Assembly (NCBI RefSeq): GCF_000934685.1
Contig: NZ_JYNQ01000001.1
Location: 2,034,501 to 2,098,500, forward strand
Length of the DNA: 64,000 nucleotides
DNA from: Lacinutrix sp. Hel_I_90
Lineage (GTDB): Bacteria > Bacteroidota > Bacteroidia > Flavobacteriales > Flavobacteriaceae
Direction: 5' to 3'
Shown: in pieces, positions 25,042 through 34,246 of the stretch
Layout: each line of letters starts with the position of its first letter
Position numbering within the stretch: the stretch's first letter is position 1
Program-made: the position numbers and the translations under genes
Notes under the pieces: generated by a model
What the model was told of the DNA's origin: nothing
Database searches by the model: none
The model's input: the letters and a program-made list of their open reading frames with translations, nothing else

Positions 25042-25668
25042 TTAATAAAAATCTACCGCACCTGTATTGATATCATACATGGCACCTACTATTTTGATTT
25101 CACCGCTTTTCTCCATTTCTGTTAAAATTGGACTTTCATCATGAATTCTATCTATAGTTAATAGGACGTTTTTCTTAGATACTTCATCAACAAATTCTAG
25201 ATTTGCTGACGTTCTTAAGCTTTCATCCTTAGGCTCTATAACGGCGTTTACAGCCGGTGTTATTTTTTGAATTAGCTTTGTTAGATTTCCCATTTCGGCG
25301 TGATCACAAGCTCCCTTAATTGCGCCACAACTGGTATGACCCAAAACAACAATAAGTTTTGTACCAGCTAATTTACTTGCAAACTCCATACTCCCTAAAA
25401 TATCTTCGTTTACAAAATTTCCTGCAATACGAACGCTAAATATGTCACCTAGTCCTTGGTCAAAAACTAACTCTGCAGAGACACGTGAGTCTATACAGCT
25501 AAGTATTGTGGCAAATGGAAATTGGCCATCACTAGTATCATTAACCTGCTCTAAAAGATTACGATTTGCCTTTAAGTTGTTTTGAAACCTCTCATTACCT
25601 TCTTTTAAGAACTGTATTGCCTTGTCTGGTGTTAGTGTTGCTTGTGTTTCTTTTGTATGTGCTTTCAT
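25042..25668 (-). CDS. beta-class carbonic anhydrase (second)
   Basis: 208 aa, only distantly similar to the other one. Ligands are Cys58, Asp60 and Arg62 (CIDSR), and His111 and Cys114 (LGHTSCGAIKGAC). There is no signal peptide, so it is cytoplasmic. It sits between the universal stress protein and the DUF2490 gene in the same minus-strand run. Confidence 0.92.
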   Translation of the reverse strand: MKAHTKETQATLTPDKAIQFLKEGNERFQNNLKANRNLLEQVNDTSDGQFPFATILSCIDSRVSAELVFDQGLGDIFSVRIAGNFVNEDILGSMEFASKLAGTKLIVVLGHTSCGAIKGACDHAEMGNLTKLIQKITPAVNAVIEPKDESLRTSANLEFVDEVSKKNVLLTIDRIHDESPILTEMEKSGEIKIVGAMYDINTGAVDFY

Positions 25669-25688
25669 AATTATTTAATATTTTAGTA

Positions 25689-26501
25689 CTACTTGTGTAG
25701 CATTTGTTTTTGTTTCCCTACTAATAATAGTGAAACGTTAAGTTTATTTATAACGTTTTTAATAGTTTTACTTGCTTTATCATTGTTTCTTGTATCTACA
25801 CACATCAGGTTTATATTGTTTTTTGATGCATATTTAGAAACATTATCGATTGCTTTAGCACCTTGCTCAAAGACAAATTCTATCGCGCCTTTGCCTAAAG
25901 CTGTCTCTGTTTTGAGAGTGCTATTCGTGTTTTTAGAAATTTCAAAATACCTTACGGGGTGTTTTGTTTTATTAATTAATCCTTCAATAACACCCGTATT
26001 GTTAGTGTGTTCCGTGGTATTTAAAACGCCTAAAGAAAACTCTTGATTTGGTTGTAGTGCATGTTGTTTCGCTGCTATCATAATAATACCATCATGCTTT
26101 TTTAAAACAAAATCGATAAGATTATCGCCTATAAAGTTAAGTTTTTTTGGATTTCTCTTTCCAAGCACAATAATGTCTGGCTGATATTTATTTATATAAT
26201 TCTCAATTTCATGCTTAGCATTACCAAGCGCCAATTCACATTCTATGTGTAATCCGAATTCTTTGCAGATAGGTTGCACCAAATTTTCAATCGTTTTGCT
26301 GGTGATAATATGTTCCTCATTAATAGAACGCATAGCAGACAATTGACTATCTGTTTCTACAACGTCTATTGGTTTTTTAACATGGAAAAGCGTAATCTCA
26401 CCATCAACTAATTTTGCTAAACTTACAGTGCTTTTTAATTCTGACTCGGCAGAGGTTTTCAAATCTGAAAGTACTAGTATTTTATATTTGTTGTATTTCA
26501 T
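25689..26501 (-). CDS. UspA-type universal stress protein
   Basis: 270 aa, two Usp-like halves. The first is clear (KILVLSDLKTSAESELKSTVSLAKLVDGEITLFHV, then PDIIVLGKRNPKKLNFIGDN); the second is weaker (about residues 150-268, ending NVSLLLVGKQ). Within a SulP-carbonic anhydrase cluster it may act as a regulator of transport; this is inferred. It lies 12 bp downstream of the larger SulP-cluster gene. Confidence 0.82.
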   Translation of the reverse strand: MKYNKYKILVLSDLKTSAESELKSTVSLAKLVDGEITLFHVKKPIDVVETDSQLSAMRSINEEHIITSKTIENLVQPICKEFGLHIECELALGNAKHEIENYINKYQPDIIVLGKRNPKKLNFIGDNLIDFVLKKHDGIIMIAAKQHALQPNQEFSLGVLNTTEHTNNTGVIEGLINKTKHPVRYFEISKNTNSTLKTETALGKGAIEFVFEQGAKAIDNVSKYASKNNINLMCVDTRNNDKASKTIKNVINKLNVSLLLVGKQKQMLHK

Positions 26502-26512
26502 GATTTGAACTT

Positions 26513-28093
26513 TTAGGCTGTTTTTGGTCTAAATTTGAAAAATTCGATGAAGCTTTCTGGGTTTTCAACAATTCCTTTTTCTGATATTAAGCGGATGTCT
26601 ATATTTCGCTCTTTGGCTTTAAAGGCGAAATCTTCTAAAATCTCAATAATATCATTATCTAAATATCTGGTTTTTCTTACATCCAATTCTAAATACGTAT
26701 CTCTAGGCAAGCTATCTAATTCTTTTAGTATGGCTCCTTTATTAAAAAAGGTCACCTCTTCCGCTAGCGTCATTTTTATATTATGTTGTCCATTACTTTT
26801 ATCTTCTATGTGTAAAAAGTGAGAATTCTGGAAGCTTTTAATTAGAATAACGACAATTCCTACCCCTAAACCTAAGCCAATTCCCCAAAGAAGATCTATA
26901 AAAACAATACCCAAAACTGTTATTGCGAATGGAATAGATTGTTTCCAACCCAGTTCATACATTTTTATAAACAATCCTGGTTTTGCTAACTTATAACCTA
27001 CCACTAAAAGGATTGCAGCCAAGACAGAAAGTGGAATCATGTTGAGTAATCTTGGAATTAAAATCACAGAAATTAACAAGAGAAAACCATGGATTATTGC
27101 AGACATTTTACTTCGACCACCAGACTGTATATTAGCAGAACTCCTAACAATTACCTGAGTGATTGGCAAGCCACCAATCATTCCAGAAATGATGTTTCCT
27201 GTACCTTGTGCAAGTAACTCCCTATTCGTTGGAGTCACATATTTATTTGGGTCTAGCTTATCTGTAGCTTCAACACATAAGAGTGTTTCCAAACTAGCCA
27301 CTAGAGCGATTGTAAAGGCGACTATCCAAACGTCTATATTACTTATAATGCTAAAATTTGGAAAACTAAACTGCCCAATAAATGAGGTTAAATCATCTGG
27401 AACTGGAACATTTACCAAGTGTGAATTTTCAATCGATAAAACAGAATTTCCTTGAGTAACAGCATAAAAGATAATACCTACCACAACAGCAACTAAAGGC
27501 CCTTGAATTAACTGAAATATCTTGCCTTTTTTAGAAAGCACCTTGTCCCAAAGCACTAAAATAGCTAAGCCTAGGATACCAACCAAAGCGGCTCCTGGTT
27601 GAATATTATTTACAGAGTTAATGATTTCTGAAAAGGTATTTTCTCCGTCGACCTGAAAAAAGGCAAAATCACCTTCGGGATCTGCATCATAACCAAAAAA
27701 ATGTGGAATTTGTTTAAGAATAATAATAATTCCAATACCTGTTAGCATTCCTTTAATTACCGAAGACGGAAAATAATAGCCAATAATTCCCAATCTTAAA
27801 ATACCAAAAATAATTTGAATAGCACCTCCTAAAACAACCGCTACAAGGAAATTTTGATACCCTCCCAATGAGCCAATTGCTGTTAATACAATGGCTGCTA
27901 AACCTGCTGCCGGTCCACTAACACCTATTTTAGAACCACTTAAGGCTCCAACAATAATACCACCAATAATTCCTGCAATTACTCCCGAAAATAATGGCGC
28001 TCCACTGGCCAAGGCAATACCTAAACATAGTGGTAAAGCTACAAAAAACACGACTATACTCGCTGGCAAGTCATTCTTCAACGTTTTAAACAT
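26513..28093 (-). CDS. SulP-family anion transporter (second)
   Basis: 526 aa from the ATG at 28093 (MFKTLKNDLPASIVVF); an ATG four codons earlier at 28105 is also possible. The membrane part spans about residues 8-410, with FVALPLCLGIALASGAPLFSGVIAGIIGG and SGSKIGVSGPAAGLAA. The C-terminal STAS-like region (about 430-520, LELDVRKTRYLDNDIIEILEDFAF) has the Asp-Asn-Asp pattern instead of the usual Ser. First transporter of the cluster, probably for bicarbonate or another oxyanion. Confidence 0.9.
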   Translation of the reverse strand: MFKTLKNDLPASIVVFFVALPLCLGIALASGAPLFSGVIAGIIGGIIVGALSGSKIGVSGPAAGLAAIVLTAIGSLGGYQNFLVAVVLGGAIQIIFGILRLGIIGYYFPSSVIKGMLTGIGIIIILKQIPHFFGYDADPEGDFAFFQVDGENTFSEIINSVNNIQPGAALVGILGLAILVLWDKVLSKKGKIFQLIQGPLVAVVVGIIFYAVTQGNSVLSIENSHLVNVPVPDDLTSFIGQFSFPNFSIISNIDVWIVAFTIALVASLETLLCVEATDKLDPNKYVTPTNRELLAQGTGNIISGMIGGLPITQVIVRSSANIQSGGRSKMSAIIHGFLLLISVILIPRLLNMIPLSVLAAILLVVGYKLAKPGLFIKMYELGWKQSIPFAITVLGIVFIDLLWGIGLGLGVGIVVILIKSFQNSHFLHIEDKSNGQHNIKMTLAEEVTFFNKGAILKELDSLPRDTYLELDVRKTRYLDNDIIEILEDFAFKAKERNIDIRLISEKGIVENPESFIEFFKFRPKTA

Positions 28094-28180
28094 ATATAAA
28101 TTCATTTGCGCTATTGAAAAAATTCAATAGCTAGTTTTAATAATTTTTTTTGGACTAAGCAGTCCTTTTTTAAAAAAGTA

Positions 28181-28480
28181 TTAAATGAATTCGGGTGGTG
28201 GAGAAATTAAATTAAGGTGTGGTTTAGAATACTTTTTGTAAGTATATCTTACATTATCTTCGGTTTCTGAATTTGAAAAGTGATCTGAACCCAACGAAGT
28301 ATTTGAAACAAAAACTTCTAATTCTTTATTTTTGGTGTTGCCCTTTTCTTCCTCTTCTTCAGAAACATTCATTAGAAATGAGATATCTATAGAATTATCG
28401 ACGAATACCAATATTGATGGCAACGTTGTAAACGCCATAAATAAGACAGTCAAGAAAATAGATACACTGTTTTTAAACAT
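28181..28480 (-). CDS. small membrane protein at the head of the SulP cluster
   Basis: 99 aa. An N-terminal hydrophobic segment (about residues 5-27) is followed by an acidic run (SEEEEEKG), a polar middle, and the C-terminal end KPHLNLISPPPEFI. That tail looks like a short motif I have seen in other small Bacteroidota proteins, but I cannot name a family. It is first in the minus-strand run, 88 bp before the SulP gene, with a -7 box upstream. Likely periplasmic; function unknown. Confidence 0.6.
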   Translation of the reverse strand: MFKNSVSIFLTVLFMAFTTLPSILVFVDNSIDISFLMNVSEEEEEKGNTKNKELEVFVSNTSLGSDHFSNSETEDNVRYTYKKYSKPHLNLISPPPEFI

Positions 28481-28497
28481 TTCTTAGTATTGAAATG

Positions 28498-28505
28498 CAA
28501 ATATA
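28498..28505 (-). promoter_or_regulatory. -7 box for the SulP/carbonic anhydrase cluster
   Basis: TATATTTG on the minus strand, about 18 bp before the ATG of the 99-aa gene. The -33 box is not clear. Confidence 0.45.
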
Positions 28506-28538
28506 TGATTTGTGAAGCAAAAAAAGGTTAAGGAATCT

Positions 28539-29294
28539 TTAAAAGATATTCAGCAATTTAATGTCAGTTTCTGGTATCCATCCTGTTTTTCCGTCTGAAA
28601 GTTTAATTTTTTTCCAGTGACTCACAGTATCTAAAACCTGGACTTTTGTGCCTTCATGGAGAACAAAGGCCTCTACGCTTCTTGAATTGGGTTCACTTGT
28701 TACTTGAGCTTCCTGAGCAAAAACTATGGCTGGTTTATTATTTTTTGCTACATTATACGTGTGAAAAGTAAACGCTAATGCCGTAAAGGTTAAAAAAATG
28801 GACAGTACACTTCCTGTAAAAAATAATCGTTTTTTTCCTGTTTCAAAAGTAAAATAATAGGCTAAATAAAGTAAGACAAATAAGACAACCGAGATAACAG
28901 AGAGTAGTGCCCAACCATCAAAAGAAAAGACGTTTTTAATTTTATTTAGCGTTTTAGAAATGCTGGTCTCTGGTATATTCTCTATGGCATCTATTGTCAT
29001 GTTATTTGCAAAGGCCAAATTATTCATTATCTCCTCATCTTTTGGCGCCATAGCTGCGGCCTTTTCATAATAATAAATACTTGGAGCAATATGGTTTAGC
29101 TTATAATGTGCATTGGCGATATTAAAATACAATTCGGCAGAATGCTGATTACCCTTTAAAATCGTTTCATATTTATCTAATGCTTCAGCAAACTTACCTT
29201 CATTATATAAGGTGTTAGCCTGATCAAATACCACTTCATTTTGTGCAGAAAGTAGTCCGCAAATGAATAGAAATATGTAGCTTAATTTTTTCAT
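28539..29294 (-). CDS. batE: BatE: TPR and SH3-like domain protein
   Basis: 251 aa from the ATG at 29294, where a proper signal peptide starts (MKKLSYIFLFICGLLSAQ); a longer frame to 29324 is rejected. Two TPRs (about residues 25-100, FAEALDKYETILKGNQHSAELYFNIANAHYKL), two membrane segments (about 130-185) and a C-terminal SH3-like domain (about 195-250, VTSEPNSRSVEAFVLHEGTKVQVLDTVSHWKKIKL). Last gene of the Bat operon, whose products support aerotolerance and envelope function. Confidence 0.85.
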   Translation of the reverse strand: MKKLSYIFLFICGLLSAQNEVVFDQANTLYNEGKFAEALDKYETILKGNQHSAELYFNIANAHYKLNHIAPSIYYYEKAAAMAPKDEEIMNNLAFANNMTIDAIENIPETSISKTLNKIKNVFSFDGWALLSVISVVLFVLLYLAYYFTFETGKKRLFFTGSVLSIFLTFTALAFTFHTYNVAKNNKPAIVFAQEAQVTSEPNSRSVEAFVLHEGTKVQVLDTVSHWKKIKLSDGKTGWIPETDIKLLNIF

Positions 29295-29365
29295 TTTATT
29301 TTCTTTGAAAACGAAACATTTCATTTAAAAATAGAGTCCTGCTTACACAGTAATAGTGTTAAACG

Positions 29366-31138
29366 TTATTTAATTTGTTTGTCAATTAAGTTAATAGTAT
29401 TTGCAGCCTTTTCATAATCCTGTTTCATTGTTACCGTCGTTATTGGCGAATATCGGGCCAATTCACAGTTTTCAAGAATACTTTCAAAATCTGAAATCAC
29501 TTCTTTTTCAACGTCTCCTTCAGCCAGTAATCTTTTGATTTTATCTTTACTTAAATCACTGGTTTCTATATTTAATTTAGCTTTTAAATAATTGTGTAAT
29601 GCTTTTTCTAAGGCAACATAAAAAGCTTCTTTTTGACCTAAAGCTTTCTTCGCCTCCCCTAAATACTTTTTCGATAATCTATCTGCTTTTCTTAAGCGAT
29701 TGCCTACAATATCTCCAGCGCGTGCTTCTCTTTTTCTTCGGAAAACAATAGCCAATGGAATCGCCAACAAAGGGCTTAATAAACTCACCCAAAAGACCGT
29801 AGATTTAAAAAAGTAGGTTCTCTGCTTTGGTTCTAAATTGGCATCAGTTTTAATAAAAGCAAACTGGTCATTGTTTAGAATAACACGTTTTTTATTTGCG
29901 CCTTGCGCCACCAAGTTATTGTCTGAAGCACCGTAAACAGGACCTTCTAAAACATTTATTGTACGCTCTTCAGAGGATAGGCGCTTGTAACTATTGGTTT
30001 CTAAATCAAAATATGAAAATGAAATCGCTGGTATTGGATATTTCCCTTTATACTGTGGAACAATCGTATAGCTATCGGAAATTTTCCCTTGCATTCCGTT
30101 AAAGTTAGTATTTATGTTTTCTTCATGTTCTGGTTCATAAACTTCTAAAGAACTAGGCACATTAAGTTTAGGCAGTGCAAACAATTTCAAATTTCCTTGA
30201 CCAGAAACTTCTACTTTGGCTTGTAAGGATTCGTTTGCATTTAATTCGGTTTTCGAAGTGATTAGTTTAAAATCGAAATTACCAACGGCTCCTGTAAAAT
30301 CTAAAGGTTTTCCTTCTTCTGGGAGCGGTTTTACATCAATAATACGTACGTTCGCAGCAACCGTTTTGTGTACTTGCCTCATTAAGCGACCTCCAAAGAT
30401 ATCGCGTCGCGTTGTTGGGACATCTACGGTGATTTCTAATTTTAAGGGCTCTATTTCTAATTTACCTGTTTTTTGAGGAAATAACACTGTTTTGCGCAGT
30501 ACCACATATCTATAGTCTTCTCCTTTGTATTTTCCATTCTGGACTTTTAAACTTTTGTCATTTATATTTTGACTCCAGAAATCATCAAACTTAGGATCTT
30601 CAATTTCACGCCAATTACTAACGCCAGTATTTGAAGATACATATAATTTGTAAACAACCGTTATGGCTTCGTTCAGGTAGGGATTATTTTTAGAGACCTC
30701 AGCGACCAAGTGTATGTTGTCTGCAACAATCACATCTGGATCATTAGGATCTTTAGGCTTATCTATGGCTTTTGTTACTTTAATAACAATAGGTGTTGTT
30801 TTGTAAGTTTCACCTCCAATCTCTATAGTAGCTTGTGTAATCATGAATTCGCCTTCACGATCTGGTGCTAAAAAGTAACTGTATGTTTTTTCAAAAGAGC
30901 GGTTTCCATTAATCCAAGAATTACTTACCGATTGATTTGGGCCTCCAATAATAGTAAAGCCTTCAAAGCTTGGCGGATTGAAATTATCGCCATCTTGATT
31001 CATAGAGAAATCAACACGTAAACGCTCATTAACACCTAAGATTTTCTTGCTTACTTTAGCTTGAAATTCAACTTGTGCGGTAGCAATACTTGTTGAAAGT
31101 ATGATTAATAAAAGCGCTATTTTTTTTATCAGTTTCAT
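29366..31138 (-). CDS. batD: BatD family protein
   Basis: 590 aa. Signal peptide to about residue 21 (TSIATAQ); repeated Ig-like oxygen-tolerance domains (VEFQAKVSKKILGVNERLRVDFSMNQDGDNFNPPSFEGF); one membrane segment near residues 443-462 (STVFWVSLLSPLLAIPLAIVF); and a cytoplasmic helical tail (LGQKEAFYVALEKALHNYLKAKLN). Inner-membrane protein of the Bat system. It is separated from batC by 65 bp of repeat-like DNA. Confidence 0.9.
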   Translation of the reverse strand: MKLIKKIALLLIILSTSIATAQVEFQAKVSKKILGVNERLRVDFSMNQDGDNFNPPSFEGFTIIGGPNQSVSNSWINGNRSFEKTYSYFLAPDREGEFMITQATIEIGGETYKTTPIVIKVTKAIDKPKDPNDPDVIVADNIHLVAEVSKNNPYLNEAITVVYKLYVSSNTGVSNWREIEDPKFDDFWSQNINDKSLKVQNGKYKGEDYRYVVLRKTVLFPQKTGKLEIEPLKLEITVDVPTTRRDIFGGRLMRQVHKTVAANVRIIDVKPLPEEGKPLDFTGAVGNFDFKLITSKTELNANESLQAKVEVSGQGNLKLFALPKLNVPSSLEVYEPEHEENINTNFNGMQGKISDSYTIVPQYKGKYPIPAISFSYFDLETNSYKRLSSEERTINVLEGPVYGASDNNLVAQGANKKRVILNNDQFAFIKTDANLEPKQRTYFFKSTVFWVSLLSPLLAIPLAIVFRRKREARAGDIVGNRLRKADRLSKKYLGEAKKALGQKEAFYVALEKALHNYLKAKLNIETSDLSKDKIKRLLAEGDVEKEVISDFESILENCELARYSPITTVTMKQDYEKAANTINLIDKQIK

Positions 31139-31203
31139 AATAATTCACGATGTTAGATTTTAGATTTACAATTAATATCATAATTCCTAAATCATAGTTC
31201 GTA

Positions 31204-32040
31204 TTACCAATCTTTATCGGTTTGTACTTTAACGCCTTTTACTTTTTCGGCATTCATTTTTTCCTGTACTTTCTGTTCTTGATTATTCATCGCTTCTAGC
31301 AAGTTTTTAATTTGCTGAGGCGATAATTGTCCTGGTTGCTGCTGTGGATTTGGTTGTTCTTTTTTCTTATCATCCCCTTGACCCTCTTGATCTTTTTTCT
31401 CATCAGGCTTTCCTTCATCTTTTTTATCTTCACCTTCCTTTTTATCCTCATTCTCACCTTCACCTTCCTTATCTTTTTGGTCTTCCTGCTCTTTATCTTT
31501 GTTTTGCTCGTCCTCGTTTTCTTTCTTATCTTTTTCCTTATCGTCTTTGTTGTCTTCTTCCTGAGGTGGTTCTTTTTCATCTTTAGCACAGTCTTTAGCC
31601 AGAGCTAAATTGTATCGTGTTTCATCATCTGTTGGGTCGTTTCTTAACGCATTTTTAAAAGCCTCTACAGCCTCTTTACATTTTTTATTTTGCATTAAAA
31701 TATTTCCGATATTATGAAAAGCCCTGTGTTTTTCTTGCTTAGCTGTCGCATTTTTAGCCGCTTGCTGATTGCGATATAACGCCTCGTCATAATTTCCTTT
31801 CTCATAATATGAATGTCCTAAATTATAAGTACCTGCAACACTAGTGGGTTTAGTAGAAATCGCTTTTCTATATTCCATTTCTGCCAACACAAAGTTATCA
31901 TTGCTCGCTAAATCATTAGCTTCATTGATTAAATCATTGGCTTTCTTTGTTATTTTGGCTTGCTCCTTTTTATTGCCTTCTTCTTGAGCAAACGCAAATC
32001 CTGCTATTAAAAGGAATATGTAGGTTATTATTAGTTTCAT
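31204..32040 (-). CDS. batC: BatC: TPR protein with long charged region
   Basis: 278 aa. A signal peptide (about residues 1-18), then three TPRs (about 30-150: NFVLAEMEYRKAISTKPTSVAGTYNLGHSYYEKGNYDEAL). A low-complexity Lys/Glu/Asp region of about 80 residues (155-235) leads to a Gln/Pro-rich hinge and a conserved C-terminal helix QQIKNLLEAMNNQEQKVQEKM. The charged region explains the long hydrophobic frames on the opposite strand, which are not genes. Confidence 0.85.
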   Translation of the reverse strand: MKLIITYIFLLIAGFAFAQEEGNKKEQAKITKKANDLINEANDLASNDNFVLAEMEYRKAISTKPTSVAGTYNLGHSYYEKGNYDEALYRNQQAAKNATAKQEKHRAFHNIGNILMQNKKCKEAVEAFKNALRNDPTDDETRYNLALAKDCAKDEKEPPQEEDNKDDKEKDKKENEDEQNKDKEQEDQKDKEGEGENEDKKEGEDKKDEGKPDEKKDQEGQGDDKKKEQPNPQQQPGQLSPQQIKNLLEAMNNQEQKVQEKMNAEKVKGVKVQTDKDW

Positions 32041-32173
32041 ATTTACTTTTGTAAATGTGGGTGTTATTATTGTTTTTTCAACGTCTAAATATATGAAAGC
32101 CCTGGATTCAAACGTGTTAAGGATTTTATAAAATTTAGAGTCTCAATTATTTAAAGCGCGCGCTCTAAAAAAA

Positions 32174-33214
32174 CTAAAGGTTCTCATTGAATAGATTAAG
32201 CTTCTTCAACCATGCCGTTTTACGTTCTAACAAGAAAATATCAAGGAATAAAAGGAGAATTCCGAAACCTAAAAACCACTGAAACTGGTCTTCGAAATCG
32301 GCAAATTGCTTCGCTTCAAATTCAGTTTTATCCATTTTATTTAAGATTTCCTTTATTTCTTCAACTACTTTATCTGTGTTATTACCATTAATATAAGCAC
32401 CATTAGCTTCTTTTGCTATGGTTTTTAAGGTCTCTTCGTCTAAACGGGTGATTACTGTTTCACCTTCGTTGTCTTTCTTATAATTAAGAATAACACCGTT
32501 ACGTTTTATAGGAATTGGACCTCCATTTACATCGCCAACACCAATGGTGAAAATTCTAATTCCTTCTTCACTGGCTTCTTCTGCTATTCTTGCTGAAACC
32601 TCACTATGATCTTCTCCATCTGATATGATAATAAGCACGCGATTGGTTTGCTCATCGTCATCATAATAGGTTTTAGCTAACTCAATCGCCTCGTTAATTG
32701 CAGTGCCTTGAGAAGATAACATGTCTGTATTCATATTAGACAAAAACATCTTTGCTGATGCATAATCCGTTGTTATTGGCAACTGCGGAAATGCCTTACC
32801 CGCATAGGCAATAATACCGACACGATCACTCGCTAAATTATTAATAATTTGTGTGACCAATTGCTTCGATTTTTCTAATCTATTTGGCGCAATATCTTCG
32901 GCCAACATACTTTTAGAAACATCTACTGCAAAGACAATATCTACCCCTTCGCGTTTAACCGTTTCCAATTTTGAGCCATTTTTAGGATTGACTAAAGCAA
33001 TGACTAAACAGGCAAAAGCCAAACATAAAATCACAATTTTTAATACGGGTTTAAACAAGGATCTGTTTGGGCTTAGCCGTTTTAACAATGTCTTATCGGC
33101 AAACTTTTTTTGGGCACTTCGTCTCCATAATTGTTGTCCTAAAAACAAAACAATTATTAATGGAATGACCAGCAATCCCCAAAACCATATTTTTTCTTCT
33201 AATAAATCAAACAT
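32174..33214 (-). CDS. batB: BatB: membrane VWA-domain protein
   Basis: 346 aa. Two N-terminal membrane segments (about 11-28 and 56-76), a VWA domain (about 88-290) with an intact MIDAS motif DVSKS in VFAVDVSKSMLAEDIAPNRLEKSKQ, and a C-terminal membrane segment (about 315-332). The metal site should bind a partner at the periplasmic face. It lies 27 bp behind batA. Confidence 0.9.
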   Translation of the reverse strand: MFDLLEEKIWFWGLLVIPLIIVLFLGQQLWRRSAQKKFADKTLLKRLSPNRSLFKPVLKIVILCLAFACLVIALVNPKNGSKLETVKREGVDIVFAVDVSKSMLAEDIAPNRLEKSKQLVTQIINNLASDRVGIIAYAGKAFPQLPITTDYASAKMFLSNMNTDMLSSQGTAINEAIELAKTYYDDDEQTNRVLIIISDGEDHSEVSARIAEEASEEGIRIFTIGVGDVNGGPIPIKRNGVILNYKKDNEGETVITRLDEETLKTIAKEANGAYINGNNTDKVVEEIKEILNKMDKTEFEAKQFADFEDQFQWFLGFGILLLFLDIFLLERKTAWLKKLNLFNENL

Positions 33215-33241
33215 CTTTAATGTTTAGTATTTTGACTTTTA

Positions 33242-34246
33242 TTAAACAAAACTTCTAAAAATAGTAATTCGCAACAATAGCTCAATGAGTAATAAAACGC
33301 CTGCTACGCATACAAACCATCGAAATTTCTCTTCATAGTTATAGAATTTAAACTCTTCTACTTCGGTTTTTTCAAGTTTGTTTATCTCGTTATAAATTTC
33401 TACCAGCTTCTTGTTATTTGTTGCTCTAAAATATTTTCCGCCTGTTACTTGTGCAATTTCCTTTAATAAAGCCTCATCAATTTCTACCTGAACTCTTCCA
33501 TACTGAAATTCGCCGTTTGGTTTGATTTGAATTGGTGATAGTGCCATCCCATTGGTTCCTAAACCAATAGTATAGGTTTTAATACCAAACTCGACGGCTA
33601 ATTCACTGGCAATTGTAGGGTTTATTGCCCCTGAATTGTTTACGCCATCTGTTAATAAAATAATGACTTTACTTTTTGCTTTACTATCTTTTAGACGATT
33701 GACAGCAGTTGCCAAACCCATACCAATAGCTGTTCCTCCTTCAATAATGGTATTATATTTTATGTCCCCTAATGAACGTAAAACAATGCTTTTATCGCTT
33801 GTTATTGGTGTTTTCGTGTAGCTTTCTCCCGCATATTCTACCAAACCAATGCGATCGTTTGGTCGCCCTTTAATAAACTCTGAAGCCACATTTTTTAGTG
33901 CCTCTAAGCGATTTGGTTTTAAATCTCTTGCTAGCATACTGGCAGAAACATCGATTGCCATAACAATATCTATCCCACGGGTTGTTTTTGTTTTTGAAGA
34001 GACATCAACCGTTCTTGGTCTTGCTAAAGCAATGATTAAAAAGGTTAATGCTACCAATCTAAAAACAAATAACAAATGCTTAAATTTTGGCAACCAAGAG
34101 TTGGTGATTTTAAACCCTTTTAAGGTTGATATTTTTAGTTCTGCTGTTTGCCCTTTGTATTTAAAAAGATACCAAAGCATAGCCAACGGGAGCAATAACA
34201 ACAGCCAGAAAAATTCTATATTTAAAAATTCTATGCCTTCGAACAT
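33242..34246 (-). CDS. batA: BatA: membrane VWA-domain protein
   Basis: 334 aa. Same architecture as BatB: N-terminal membrane segments, a VWA domain with MIDAS DVSAS (IVMAIDVSASMLARDLKPNRLEALK) and a C-terminal membrane helix. Its ATG overlaps the stop of the upstream gene by one base (TAATG), so translation is coupled. Confidence 0.92.
   Translation of the reverse strand: MFEGIEFLNIEFFWLLLLLPLAMLWYLFKYKGQTAELKISTLKGFKITNSWLPKFKHLLFVFRLVALTFLIIALARPRTVDVSSKTKTTRGIDIVMAIDVSASMLARDLKPNRLEALKNVASEFIKGRPNDRIGLVEYAGESYTKTPITSDKSIVLRSLGDIKYNTIIEGGTAIGMGLATAVNRLKDSKAKSKVIILLTDGVNNSGAINPTIASELAVEFGIKTYTIGLGTNGMALSPIQIKPNGEFQYGRVQVEIDEALLKEIAQVTGGKYFRATNNKKLVEIYNEINKLEKTEVEEFKFYNYEEKFRWFVCVAGVLLLIELLLRITIFRSFV

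Noticed and set aside
31296-31608. Hydrophobic and basic frames on both strands across batC
   Set aside because: They are the antisense and frame-shifted readings of the Lys/Glu/Asp low-complexity region of BatC.
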